Of a DNA stretch of 64,000 nt, positions 7,512-16,654 are shown piece by piece. The notes under the pieces were generated by a model that was not told the origin of the DNA, ran no database searches, and saw only the letters and a list, made by a program, of their open reading frames with translations. The stretch is taken from NCBI RefSeq assembly GCF_003014735.1, contig NZ_PYAX01000011.1, forward strand, positions 1 through 64,000, read 5' to 3'. Positions within the stretch are counted from its first letter, which is position 1, and each line of letters opens with the position of its first letter. Made by a program: the position numbers and the translations under genes. Source of the DNA: Saccharothrix carnea. GTDB taxonomy: Bacteria; Actinomycetota; Actinomycetes; Mycobacteriales; Pseudonocardiaceae.

Positions 7512-9929
7512 CTAGCGCTTGTTGACCTTCAGGACGACCGTCGTCGATGACGGGGCGTGGTTGGCGTCGCCGTCGTAGACCACGGTCAGCGGCCACCGGC
7601 CGGTGCCCAGTGCGGCGGTGTCGATGGAGACGGTGGCGCGGCCGTCCACCAGGGTCGCGCGGCCCACCTCCAGGTCACCGCCGGAGATGATGCGGACGGT
7701 GCCCGTGGGGGTGAACGGGCCGCCCTCGACCTCGACCCGGGCGAAGGCGTTGCCGCCCGGCTTGACCGCGTCCCGGTTCAGGGTGGCGGTCGTGGTGCTC
7801 CCGTCGAGGGTCTCGCGCGGCACGGGGATGGTGTTGACCTGCTCGACGTGGCCCGCGTGGTCGACGGCCCGGTAGCGCACCGTCGTGGCGACGTCGCCGA
7901 ACACCAACGGCGAGGTGTAGGTCGTCCAGGCCGAATCGCCGAGCTGGTACTCGACCCGGGCGACGCCGGACGTGTCGTCCGCGGCGGCGATGGACACCGA
8001 CCGGGCCGCGTTGTCCCACGTGGCACGGCTGACCGGTGCTCGGGTGTCGACGTTGATCGACCGGGTCACCTCGCCGGACACGTTCCCGGTGATGTCGGTG
8101 GCCCTGGCCCGCACGGTGTACCTGCCCTCGGTCAGCGTCACCACGTCGGTGGTCCGCCAGCCGCCGTCCACCGCGATCTCCACCGACTGCACGCCGGTCT
8201 CGTCCGCGGCGGTGGCCTTCACGTCGACCGGGACCGTGAACCAGTCGCCGGTCGGTGAAGCGGGCGTCGTGCTCAACGACACGGTCGGGTCCAGGCGGTC
8301 GGTCACGATCACCGTCACCGTCGCGCGGATCGCCTGGCCCGCGAGCGTGCCCGGGACCTGGAACGAACCCCAGGACGCGTACCGCGACGGTTCCACGTCG
8401 GCCCAGTCGACCGCGGTCGCCCGGGTCGAGCCGTCCGCGTATGTAACGTCCACAGTGGACGGTAGCGGAGGAGCGACACCCTCACGGGTCCGCACCGACA
8501 CCGACGCGACCGACTTGGCCAGCAGGTTCGGCTGCATCGCCGCGCGCAACGCGTCCAGCTCGGCCTGGCTGATCGGGATGACCGTGCCGTGCCGCGGGCT
8601 GCGCGGCAGCGCCGACTCCGGCACCGTCGTCCAGACACCCGACGCGATGTCGTCCGTCCGGAACGCCAGGTACCCCTGGCCACCGTGGTAGCTCGGCTGG
8701 TCGATCAGCATGTGCCAGCGGCCGGGCACCGCGTTGTCGCGGAACACCGTGGGACCCTCGCCACCGGTGAACGTGCCGCCCCACGGGTTGGGCTGGCCGA
8801 CGCCGATGCGCTCGCGGACCAGGGTCCACGGCGACGAGGTCGTGGTCGGCAGCGTCCCGGTGACCGGTGCCATCAGGTCGGTCGACTTCTCCTGCCGGAC
8901 CGTCATGGACGCCTCGTCCTTGATGAACCGGTAGAACGTGTCACCGTCGCGCACCACGGTCGCGTCGATCATGCCCAGACCGGTGCCCCGCTTGACGTCC
9001 ACCCAAGGCTTCGCCTCGCTGAACGTGCGGAAGTCGCGCGTGGTCGCGTACATCATCCGGTTGTAGGAGGTGCGGAAGTCGCGGGACGCCACGTCGGTCG
9101 TCGGGTAGAGGTTCGACGCCCAGTAGACGACGTAGTCGCCCGACGCCTCGTCGTAGAACGCCTCGGGCGCCCAGGTGTTGCCCGCGAAGTCCGACGACAC
9201 CTTGATCATCCGCTGCTCCGACCAGTGCACCAGGTCGGTCGACTCCCACACCACCAGGTGCTTGCTGCCGGATTCCTGCGCCTCGCTGAAGTTGTTGCCG
9301 CCGAAGATCTTCAGGTCGGTCGCCAGCAGGTAGAACTTGTCGCCCTCGTGCGACCGGATCAGGAACGGGTCGCGCAGGCCCCGCTCCCCCATGGTCGAGG
9401 TGAGCACGGGACGGCCGTTGTTCAGCTCGTCCCAGGACAGGGGATCGTCGCCCTTCGACGCGGCGAAGTAGATCTTCTCACCGTCGTCGGTGCTCTCACC
9501 GACGAAGTAGGGGAAGAAGTACGCCTCGTGCGAGGCCGGGGCGGGCATCGGGAGCACGGTGACTCCGATCGTGCGGGTCGCGGTGCTGCCGGCCAGCGTG
9601 GCGGTGACGGTCAGGTCCACCGCCACCGGCTGGCCGCCGTGCGCGGGCCGGGTGACCTCGCCGGTGTCGGTCACGACGCTCTCGTTGCCCGACTGCCACG
9701 CCAGCGTCGCACCGTAGGCGCCGGTCAGGGGCAGGGTGAGGTTCCCCCGGACACCCTCGGCGTCGGTCAGCGTGACGGCGTCGACCGCGGCCTGCGCCGT
9801 CTCTTCCACCGCGTACGAGGCCGCCAGGACCGGTTCGGTCGCGTGGGCGGGCACGGCGGTGAGCCCGCCCGCCAGGAGTGCGGCACCCAGCAGCACGAGG
9901 GTGGTCCGCTTCCGCATGGCGATCTTCAT
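7512..9929 (-). CDS. Secreted glycoside hydrolase family 43-like enzyme with Ig-like C-terminal domains
   Basis: The ~805-residue protein starts with a signal peptide (TLVLLGAALLAGGLTAVPAHA) and an Ig-like atrophied module. A five-bladed propeller of GH43 type follows: RDPFLI with the conserved Asp, WAPEAFYD with the putative acid Glu, and a late GGEGPTVF segment. The C-terminal part has a Big_4-like module (VDVTYADGSTRATAVDW), then modules similar to those in the GH51 neighbour. GH43 enzymes release arabinose or xylose from arabinan and xylan. ATG 9929 is preferred over GTG 9938 because GGAGAGG sits at proper spacing from it. The gene lies directly behind the GH51 gene, so the two probably act together on arabinose-containing polysaccharide. 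Confidence 0.88.
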   Translation of the reverse strand: MKIAMRKRTTLVLLGAALLAGGLTAVPAHATEPVLAASYAVEETAQAAVDAVTLTDAEGVRGNLTLPLTGAYGATLAWQSGNESVVTDTGEVTRPAHGGQPVAVDLTVTATLAGSTATRTIGVTVLPMPAPASHEAYFFPYFVGESTDDGEKIYFAASKGDDPLSWDELNNGRPVLTSTMGERGLRDPFLIRSHEGDKFYLLATDLKIFGGNNFSEAQESGSKHLVVWESTDLVHWSEQRMIKVSSDFAGNTWAPEAFYDEASGDYVVYWASNLYPTTDVASRDFRTSYNRMMYATTRDFRTFSEAKPWVDVKRGTGLGMIDATVVRDGDTFYRFIKDEASMTVRQEKSTDLMAPVTGTLPTTTSSPWTLVRERIGVGQPNPWGGTFTGGEGPTVFRDNAVPGRWHMLIDQPSYHGGQGYLAFRTDDIASGVWTTVPESALPRSPRHGTVIPISQAELDALRAAMQPNLLAKSVASVSVRTREGVAPPLPSTVDVTYADGSTRATAVDWADVEPSRYASWGSFQVPGTLAGQAIRATVTVIVTDRLDPTVSLSTTPASPTGDWFTVPVDVKATAADETGVQSVEIAVDGGWRTTDVVTLTEGRYTVRARATDITGNVSGEVTRSINVDTRAPVSRATWDNAARSVSIAAADDTSGVARVEYQLGDSAWTTYTSPLVFGDVATTVRYRAVDHAGHVEQVNTIPVPRETLDGSTTTATLNRDAVKPGGNAFARVEVEGGPFTPTGTVRIISGGDLEVGRATLVDGRATVSIDTAALGTGRWPLTVVYDGDANHAPSSTTVVLKVNKR

Positions 9930-9934
9930 CCCGA

Positions 9935-12900
9935 TCACCCTCTCCGCTTGGTGACCCGCAGGACCACGCTGGTCTGCGAAGGGCTGTGCCCGCCGTCGCC
10001 GAGGTAGCGCACGACGAGGGTGTGGTCACCGACGCTCAGGCCGCTGGTGTCCAGCGACACCGCGGCGGTTCCGTTGGTCAAGGTCGCTGATGCCAGGGGC
10101 ACGGACGACTCCAGGATCCTGATCTCGCCGGTCGGCGTGGTGCCGCCGGAGGTGCTGCCGACCTTCACGGTCAGCGGGACGGCGGTGCCCTGCTCGACCC
10201 TCGGCTTCGACGGCGTCACCGTCGTCGTGGTCGACTTGAGCTGCGCCTGCTTCGCGGGCACCACGACCGTTCCGGGCTGCTCCACGTTGCCCAGCCGGTC
10301 GACCGCGCGGAACTGCACCGCGGTCTCCGCGTCGCCGATCACGACCGGAGCCGTGTACCGCTGCCAGTCGGCCGTGCCGACCCGGGTCTCGATCCGGTCG
10401 ACGCCGACCCCGGAGTCCGCGGCGCGGACCGCGACGGTGCGCGAGGTCTTGTCCACCGTGGCGTTGGAGACGGGAGCGGCGCTGTCGATGCCGAACGTGA
10501 CGGGACGGACCACGCCGACGTTGCCCGCCGCGTCCACGGCGCGCACCTCCACGGTGTGCTGACCGTCTCCGCTGACCTGGACCTCCGTGCCGGGCAGCCA
10601 CGCACCGCCGTCGACGCGGAACTCGATCCGGTCCAGCCGCCGGTCGTCGGTGGCGGTCGCCGACACGGTGACCGGGTCGCCGTACCAGCCGTTGACGGTC
10701 GTGCCGCGCAGCGTCACGTCGTCGACGACCGGAGCGACCGCGTCCGTGGTGCGCATCCGCAGGAACGTGATCGACTGCGCGGGGAAGTCGTAACCGAAGT
10801 CGTTCGACAGTCCGCTGATCGGCCGCGTCGTGGGCACCACGTTGGTCGGGTCGGCCTTGGTGTTGGTGTCGCCGGGCGCACCGGTCATCTGGGTGATCTC
10901 GCCGTCCGGCAGCACGCCCGCGTCGGAGACCGTGACCCGCGTGCGGACGGTCTCGGTCGAGGTGTTGACCACCTTGGCCACCACGTCGCCGCTGGCCTTG
11001 TCCCGCGTGACGACCTGGAACAGCTTCTCGTCGGCACCGGACTCGTAGGTCATCTGCAACTGGTCGTCGAGGTACAGCGAGATGGTGTTGCCCGCGACGA
11101 CGACCTTCACCCGGTACGTCGCGCCGGTGTCCACGCTGTGGCCCTCGACGGACTTGACCTCGACCGCGCTGCCGCCGGAGGCCTTCTGCAGCACCGAGCG
11201 GGTGTTGTTCCAGCCGCCGAGGTTCCACCAGTAGAAGTCGTTGGTGGCCTTGGCGCCGAACCCGATCAGGAAGCCCTCGGCGCCGGAGAGCTTCTTGGCG
11301 TCGAGCTCGAGGGTGTAGTTCGTCCAGTCCTTCGCGTACGCGTCGTCGATGATGCTGCGCGCGTCGGTGGTCGTGGCGGACGACTGGACGTACTCGCCGT
11401 TGGAGACGGCCCAGCTGCCCGCGGTCGGGTTCCACCGGTCGCCGTTGGCGAAGTCGTCGGAGAACAGCGTCTCACCGTTGGCGTTGGACGTGACCTTGAC
11501 GTTGTCGTAGGCCGCGGCGGTGTTCCAGGTGGACAGGAAGATGCCGCCGTTGACGACCGACTGGTTGACCGAGCCGGTGAAGGTGCTCGGCACGACCTCG
11601 TCACCGACGTTGTTGCCGAACATCTTCTGCACCTCCCAGTTGGGGGTGTTCCAGGACTCGTCGTTGTCGAACCAGATGGCGTCCGGGTTCCACTGCACGT
11701 ACGACTCGTTGGACAGCAGCGGCGCGTAGGACGCCAGCTGGACCACGTCGGCGTTGCGCTGCAGGCCCGTCATGTACGAGGCCTCGACCAGGGCGTTGTA
11801 GAACGTGTTGCCGCGCGAGGCGTACTCGCCCAGGAACACCTTGGGGCCGTTGCGGTCGTAGCTGTCGTAGCGGTGGTTGTTCAGCAGGAACCAGTCGGGG
11901 TCGTTGTAGTAGTGCTCGTCCACCATGTCGACGTTCTGGCGGCGGTTGTAGTCCCACAGGGCCTCGAACCGCGCGCCCGCGTCGTCCGGGCCGGAGTTGG
12001 AGATGATGGTGATGTCCGGGTACCGAGCCTCGATGGCGTCCCGGAACGCCGGGAAGTTCGCCTCGAAGGTGGTGGTGTTCTCCTCGTTGCCCAGGCCGAT
12101 CATCTCCAGCCCGAACGGCTCCGGGTGGCCGAGCGCGGCCCGCTTGGCGCCCCACTCGGTGGTGACGTCGCCGTTGGCGAACTCGATCAGGTCGAGGGTG
12201 TCGTCGACCCAGCGGGCGATCATCGCCGGGTCCTTCATCTCGGGGATGGTGCTGCCGCAGCCGTTGGCGCCCACCGACACCACGGGCAGCGGCTCGGCGC
12301 CCAGGTCCTCGGCGAACTTGAAGTACTCGAGGTAGCCGATGCCGTAGGTCTGGTTGTAGCCCCAGAAGTTCCAGTTGGTCGGGCGTTCCTCGACCGCGCC
12401 GATGGTCTCCTTCCACTGGTAGGTGCGGCGCCGGTCGGTGTAGCCGCTCTCCTCGTAGGTGCGGAACGTGCCGACGTTGGTGACGCAGCCGCCGGGGAAG
12501 CGCAGGAACGTCGGCTTCATCGCGGCGACCTTCTCGGCGAGGTCCTTGCGCAGCACCGACTTGCCGTTCACCGGGCCGACCCAGCGGTCCTGCGGCATGA
12601 GCGAGATCATGTCGAGGCCGACCGTGGAGGCGGCACCGGCGGTGACGACGAGGCGTGCGGCGTCGGTCGTGGCGGTGGCGGTGAGCGTCACCGGGTACTG
12701 CTTCCAGGTGTCCGAACCGTCGACGGCCGCGGTGCCCTCGGCGTAGGTGACCGCGCCGTCCGCGCTGACCAGGCGGATGGCCAGGTTCTGGGCGGTCGTG
12801 GTGCGCGCCCACACCGAGGCTTCGTACGCCGCGCCCGCCCTGACCGCGAAGCCGCGGTTGTAGCCGAGGTTGCGCAGGCCGTCGCCGGGACCGTCCGCGA

Positions 12901-14266
12901 CCAGCCGGAAGTGGTTGCGGTTCATGGCGTTGAGCCGGGTGTCGTCGTCGACCACCAGCGCCTGCGGAGCCGCGCCGCCGCCGTTGACGACCTCCCAGCC
13001 GGTCATGCCGGTGAAGCTGCCGTTGTCGGAGGAGTTGAACTCGAACGACCGGTTGCGCACCAGCTCGGCGTACAGACCGCCGTCCGCGGCGTAGTTGATG
13101 TCCTCGTAGAAGATGCCGAACATCGTGTCGCTGATCTGCGCGGCGGACGCGTCGCCGTCGATGGCCAGCTCGGCGTCGGACGTGCTGACCTGGGCGAGCT
13201 TGAAGCGGACGGCGGCGGCCTTGGCGCCGAAGGCGAGCGGGTTGCCGCCCGCGTAGCCGGTGCCCCCGGCGTCACGCAGGAAGAGCTCGCCGCCCGCGGC
13301 GTCGGTCAGCCGCACGGGCGAGGCCGCGCCGCCGGTCTGGCCGAGCGCGAGACGGCCGTCCGCGACGACGACCGGGCGGTCGCCCTCGGCGGTGCGCAGG
13401 TGGACCGTGCCATCGGCCTGGGCCGCGGCGGTGAAGACCAGGGTGGACAGCGGCGGTTCGGGCGAGAGGGCCAGTCCGACCTCGGTCTCGACCAGGTGGC
13501 CGCCCTCGGCGCTCTTGATCGAGAACGTGCCGCCGGGCCGGATGTCGCGGCCCGCCGCCGCGGTGACCCGGAAGTCGTCGAACGCGGCGTCGAGCGTCGT
13601 GCCGTCGAGCGCGCCGAAGGCGTAGAGGCCGACCTGGGTGGTCTGGAACGCGGCGGTGGCCGCGGAGGCGTCCACCCACGCGCCGGCGGCGTTCTGGTAC
13701 CGGGTGGTGATGGTGTCACCGACCCGCTGCAACTGCAGCGTCTCGCCGGTCGAGCCCGGCCGGTCGACGAACCGCTCGGCGCGGAAGGCGGCGGCGGTCT
13801 CGACGTCGTTCTCGATCGCGATGCCGGACGGTGCCAGGGTGCCCACGAAGGTCAGGCCCGAGCGGACGTAGTTGTCCATGTCCTGCCAGGCGATCAGCCC
13901 GGCGCCCTGGTAGGTCTTGGCGACCTGGGCGCGCACGGTCACCTCGGCGGTGAAGTCGCCCGCCGGGATGTCGACCAGGAACACGTTCCGGGCCGTGTTG
14001 ACGGCCTGGTAGGTGTCACCGGTCTGGCCGGTGACCCGCAGTGATCCGTCGCGGAGGGCCCAGGCGCCCGGGTCGGGGTTGACGACCTCCCACTCCGGCC
14101 GGAGCGTCGTCGAGGCGAAGTCGTCCGTCCACGTCTCTCCTTCGACCGCCCCCGCGCTGGGTGCCGTGGAGAGGGCGACCCCGAGGGTGACCGGCAGTGC
14201 CGCGACCACCAGGGCACTGATCCACCGTCGACCCGGTCTGCCGACCGGCCGCTGCGCTGTCGTCAT
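9935..14266 (-). CDS. Secreted multidomain GH51 alpha-L-arabinofuranosidase
   Basis: The protein has 1443 residues. A long signal region (ISALVVAALPVTLGVALSTAPSAGA) leads into a LamG/concanavalin-like module (FASTTLRPEWEVV). From about 420 the GH51 domain begins (FGIFYEDINYAADGGLYAELV), with putative acid/base Glu728 (GLGNEEN) and nucleophile Glu814 (FLGEYAS). A second LamG-like module, an arabinofuranosidase C-terminal sheet and Ig-like/OmpL47-like repeats follow. Family members cleave terminal arabinofuranosyl units. ATG 14266 has GTGGAG 8 bases upstream; the frame is open to 14320. The stop overlaps the possible GTG of the GH43 gene (GTGA), indicating translational coupling. Operators upstream suggest sugar-responsive repression. 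Confidence 0.92.
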   Translation of the reverse strand: MTTAQRPVGRPGRRWISALVVAALPVTLGVALSTAPSAGAVEGETWTDDFASTTLRPEWEVVNPDPGAWALRDGSLRVTGQTGDTYQAVNTARNVFLVDIPAGDFTAEVTVRAQVAKTYQGAGLIAWQDMDNYVRSGLTFVGTLAPSGIAIENDVETAAAFRAERFVDRPGSTGETLQLQRVGDTITTRYQNAAGAWVDASAATAAFQTTQVGLYAFGALDGTTLDAAFDDFRVTAAAGRDIRPGGTFSIKSAEGGHLVETEVGLALSPEPPLSTLVFTAAAQADGTVHLRTAEGDRPVVVADGRLALGQTGGAASPVRLTDAAGGELFLRDAGGTGYAGGNPLAFGAKAAAVRFKLAQVSTSDAELAIDGDASAAQISDTMFGIFYEDINYAADGGLYAELVRNRSFEFNSSDNGSFTGMTGWEVVNGGGAAPQALVVDDDTRLNAMNRNHFRLVADGPGDGLRNLGYNRGFAVRAGAAYEASVWARTTTAQNLAIRLVSADGAVTYAEGTAAVDGSDTWKQYPVTLTATATTDAARLVVTAGAASTVGLDMISLMPQDRWVGPVNGKSVLRKDLAEKVAAMKPTFLRFPGGCVTNVGTFRTYEESGYTDRRRTYQWKETIGAVEERPTNWNFWGYNQTYGIGYLEYFKFAEDLGAEPLPVVSVGANGCGSTIPEMKDPAMIARWVDDTLDLIEFANGDVTTEWGAKRAALGHPEPFGLEMIGLGNEENTTTFEANFPAFRDAIEARYPDITIISNSGPDDAGARFEALWDYNRRQNVDMVDEHYYNDPDWFLLNNHRYDSYDRNGPKVFLGEYASRGNTFYNALVEASYMTGLQRNADVVQLASYAPLLSNESYVQWNPDAIWFDNDESWNTPNWEVQKMFGNNVGDEVVPSTFTGSVNQSVVNGGIFLSTWNTAAAYDNVKVTSNANGETLFSDDFANGDRWNPTAGSWAVSNGEYVQSSATTTDARSIIDDAYAKDWTNYTLELDAKKLSGAEGFLIGFGAKATNDFYWWNLGGWNNTRSVLQKASGGSAVEVKSVEGHSVDTGATYRVKVVVAGNTISLYLDDQLQMTYESGADEKLFQVVTRDKASGDVVAKVVNTSTETVRTRVTVSDAGVLPDGEITQMTGAPGDTNTKADPTNVVPTTRPISGLSNDFGYDFPAQSITFLRMRTTDAVAPVVDDVTLRGTTVNGWYGDPVTVSATATDDRRLDRIEFRVDGGAWLPGTEVQVSGDGQHTVEVRAVDAAGNVGVVRPVTFGIDSAAPVSNATVDKTSRTVAVRAADSGVGVDRIETRVGTADWQRYTAPVVIGDAETAVQFRAVDRLGNVEQPGTVVVPAKQAQLKSTTTTVTPSKPRVEQGTAVPLTVKVGSTSGGTTPTGEIRILESSVPLASATLTNGTAAVSLDTSGLSVGDHTLVVRYLGDGGHSPSQTSVVLRVTKRRG

Positions 14267-14327
14267 GAGGGGTGCTCCACTCTGAGTTCCACCGCCGTAG
14301 GAAATGCCAGCGTTTGCCAACGGGGAG

Positions 14328-14417
14328 TGTGAGCGTTAACAGACTTGACCGTCAAGGGATGTTTCGCAACGTTAGGGACAGCTCCAGGCCGCGAGGCGGG
14401 CTCTGTGAGCGCTCACA
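14328..14417 (-). promoter_or_regulatory. GH51 promoter region with two LacI-type operators and a third palindrome
   Basis: Three symmetric elements lie upstream of the GH51 gene. At 14404-14417 is the perfect palindrome TGTGAGCGCTCACA. At 14328-14341 is the related TGTGAGCGTTAACA. At 14344-14356 is the perfect CTTGACCGTCAAG, which includes a -35-like TTGACG on the minus strand (14355-14350). The first two are spaced 76 bp centre to centre and resemble LacI-family sites with a central CG. A LacI/GalR repressor that loops or blocks the promoter is likely; no such regulator gene is in the window. Confidence 0.6.
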
Positions 14418-14429
14418 AGCGGCGAGCGG

Positions 14430-15008
14430 CTACCGCTCGCCGGCCAGGTAGCGCTGCATCGTCGGGCCGAGCCAGGCCACGGCCTCGGCGCGATCCAGCG
14501 CGACGACCGGCGGCAGGCGCAGCACGTACCGGGTCAGCGCGAACCCGAGCGCCTGGGTGGCGACCAGCCCCGCCCGCACCGGGACTTCGGCGGGGTCGGT
14601 GACCAGCGCCGCGACCGCGGGGCCGAGCTGGGCCGCGAAGAGCTCGCGCATGCGCTCGGCCGCGGCCTGGTTGGTGACCGCCGCGCGCAGCAGCGCCATG
14701 AGCGTGTCGTCGTCTTCCCAGCGGTCGACGAGGTGACCGGTCAACCGGGTACCGACCTCCCCGCGCGGCACCTCGGTCAGGTCCGGCAGCCGCAGGTCGA
14801 ACTCCGCGGCGGCGGCGAACAGCTTCTCCTTGTTGCCGTAGTAGCGCATGACCATCGACGGGTCGATGTTCGCGTCGGCGGCGATCGCGCGGATCGTGGC
14901 GCGCTCGTAGCCGTCCGCCGCGAAGCGCTCCCGCGCGGCCGTGAGGATCGCCGCCCTGGTCGCGTCGGAGCGGCGCGCCTTGGCCTCCGTGCTGCCCGTC
15001 CCGGTCAT
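14430..15008 (-). CDS. TetR-family transcriptional repressor
   Basis: The 192-residue protein has a TetR N-terminal helix-turn-helix: AILTAARERFAADGYERATIRAIAADANIDPSMVMRYYGNKEKLF, in residues ~18-62. The C-terminal ligand domain belongs to the common actinobacterial type (LGPTMQRYL near the end). It is divergent from an FAD monooxygenase, the classical layout in which the TetR protein represses itself and the enzyme and is released by the enzyme's substrate. Two related palindromes in the 103-bp gap are the likely operators. The ligand is unknown, perhaps an aromatic compound. Confidence 0.92.
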   Translation of the reverse strand: MTGTGSTEAKARRSDATRAAILTAARERFAADGYERATIRAIAADANIDPSMVMRYYGNKEKLFAAAAEFDLRLPDLTEVPRGEVGTRLTGHLVDRWEDDDTLMALLRAAVTNQAAAERMRELFAAQLGPAVAALVTDPAEVPVRAGLVATQALGFALTRYVLRLPPVVALDRAEAVAWLGPTMQRYLAGER

Positions 15009-15021
15009 GCCAACAACTGTA

Positions 15022-15083
15022 GGCCAACGCCTGTTGACATGTCGAGCCGGTCCGTTCTACCGTCTTGCCAACAGGCGTTGGCA
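15022..15083. promoter_or_regulatory. Paired TetR operators between regulator and monooxygenase
   Basis: At 15066-15083 is TGCCAACAGGCGTTGGCA, with 7-bp half sites TGCCAAC/GTTGGCA in perfect inversion. At 15022-15039 is GGCCAACGCCTGTTGACA, which matches the reverse complement of the first at 16 of 18 positions. A further degenerate copy (caaacaagtgttgac) overlaps the region just before the monooxygenase ribosome-binding site. The second site contains TTGACA, which could be the -35 box of the monooxygenase promoter. Autoregulated TetR control fits, but no binding data can be derived. Confidence 0.7.
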
Positions 15084-15111
15084 AACAAGTGTTGACCTGA
15101 AGGAGGCGGAC

Positions 15112-16536
15112 ATGTCGCAGGTGGTCGTGGTCGGCGCGGGCCCCACCGGGCTGCTGTTGGCGGGAGACCTGGCCGAGGCCGGTGTCGCGGTGACCGTGCT
15201 GGAGAAGCGGAACGGCGAGGTGTCGAACCTGTCGCGGGCGTTCGCCGTGCACGCCCGCACCATGGAGCAGCTCGACGCCCGCGGGCTGGTCGAGGAGGTG
15301 GACCGGACCGGCGTGGGGCGGGTGACCGACATCCGGCTGTTCGAGAGGGTGCACGTGGACCTCGGCAAGCTGCCGAGCCGGTTCCCGTACATGCTGGTCA
15401 GCCCGCAGTACAACGTGGAGCGGGCGCTGCTGGCGCGGGCGGTCGGGGCCGGGGCGCGGATCGTGTACGACGCGGCGGTGACCGCCGTGCGCCAGGACGA
15501 CACGGGTGCCGAGGTCGACACGACCGGGGGCACGTACCGCGCGGACTACGTGGTCGGCACGGACGGCTTCCACAGCGCGGTGCGCCACGCGCTCGGCCAG
15601 CCGTTCCCCGGCAAGTCGGTGCTCAAGTCGATCATGCTGGCGGACGTGCGGCTGCGCGAGACCCCGCCCGACACGTTGACCGTCAACGGTTCCGGCTCGG
15701 AGTTCACGTTCATCGCCCCGTTCGGCGACGGCTGGTGGCGGGTCTTCGCCTGGGACCGGCGCGGTGACGTCACCGACGACACCCCGCTGGAGCTGGACGA
15801 GGTCCGTGCGATCACCAAGCGCGCGCTGGGCACCGACTTCGGCATGTACGAGGCCCGCTGGCTGTCCCGCTTCCACAGCGACGAACGACAGGCGCCGCAC
15901 TACCGCGTGGGTCGCGTGTTCCTGGCGGGCGACGCCGCCCACGTCCACTCCCCCGCCGGTGGCATGGGCATGAACACGGGCTTGCAGGACGCCGCGAACC
16001 TGAGCTGGAAGCTGGCCGCGGTGCTGCGCGGCGCCCCCGACGCGCTGCTCGACACCTACCACGCCGAACGCCACCCGGTCGGCGAGGAGGTCCTGCGGGT
16101 CAGCGGCACGATGATCCGGCTGGCGATGGCCCGGTCCCGCTTCGCCCGTGCGCTGCGCGGCCTGGTCGGCGGCACCGCGCTGCGCGTCCCCGCCATCCAC
16201 CGCAGGCTCACCGGCCGCCTGACCGCACTGGGCTTCCGCTACCGGCACGCCGCCGGCGAGCACCGGCTGACCGGCACCCGGATGCCCGACGTGCCCCTCG
16301 CCGATGGCACCCGGCTGTACGAAGCCCTGCGCGGCGGCCGTTTCGTGCTGGTGGGAACCGGCGACGTCACCGGCTGGGACGACCGCGTCCGAGTCGCCGC
16401 CCCGGCCGAGCGGGGAGCCGACACGGTTCTCGTCCGGCCTGACGGCTACGTGGCCGAGGTCTTCACCGGCACCCCGGACCCGGCCGCCCTGCGCGACACC
16501 CTCACGGCACTGGCGGGCACCTCGGTCGCCGAGTAG
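15112..16536 (+). CDS. FAD-dependent aromatic monooxygenase (class A flavoprotein)
   Basis: The 474-residue protein opens with the dinucleotide-binding motif VVVVGAGPTGLLLAGDLAEAG. It has the DG motif (VVGTDGFHSAVR) near residue 145 and the GD motif (RVFLAGDAAHVHSP) near residue 270, the three fingerprints of PHBH-type FAD monooxygenases. The C-terminal thioredoxin-like tail resembles those of polyketide hydroxylases and rifampicin-monooxygenase-type enzymes. It should hydroxylate an aromatic or polyketide substrate with NAD(P)H and O2. ATG 15112 has AAGGAGG 6 bases upstream. The divergent TetR gene implies induction by its substrate, so resistance or catabolism is plausible. Confidence 0.92.
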   Translation: MSQVVVVGAGPTGLLLAGDLAEAGVAVTVLEKRNGEVSNLSRAFAVHARTMEQLDARGLVEEVDRTGVGRVTDIRLFERVHVDLGKLPSRFPYMLVSPQYNVERALLARAVGAGARIVYDAAVTAVRQDDTGAEVDTTGGTYRADYVVGTDGFHSAVRHALGQPFPGKSVLKSIMLADVRLRETPPDTLTVNGSGSEFTFIAPFGDGWWRVFAWDRRGDVTDDTPLELDEVRAITKRALGTDFGMYEARWLSRFHSDERQAPHYRVGRVFLAGDAAHVHSPAGGMGMNTGLQDAANLSWKLAAVLRGAPDALLDTYHAERHPVGEEVLRVSGTMIRLAMARSRFARALRGLVGGTALRVPAIHRRLTGRLTALGFRYRHAAGEHRLTGTRMPDVPLADGTRLYEALRGGRFVLVGTGDVTGWDDRVRVAAPAERGADTVLVRPDGYVAEVFTGTPDPAALRDTLTALAGTSVAE

Positions 16537-16654
16537 GGCGACTTCGCTCGGTGCCACCATTTCCGCGCCGAAGCCAGGTCGATCCTGCTACGCTCGCGGC
16601 GATGGTTACCTACTCGAGCAGATCGGGGGTTCCGTTCGCACAAGGTGAGTGCTG

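Noticed and set aside
10556..14044. Long plus-strand open frame opposite the GH51 gene
   Set aside because: Composition is typical of antisense frames and the opposite strand encodes an unambiguous GH51 enzyme with catalytic residues.
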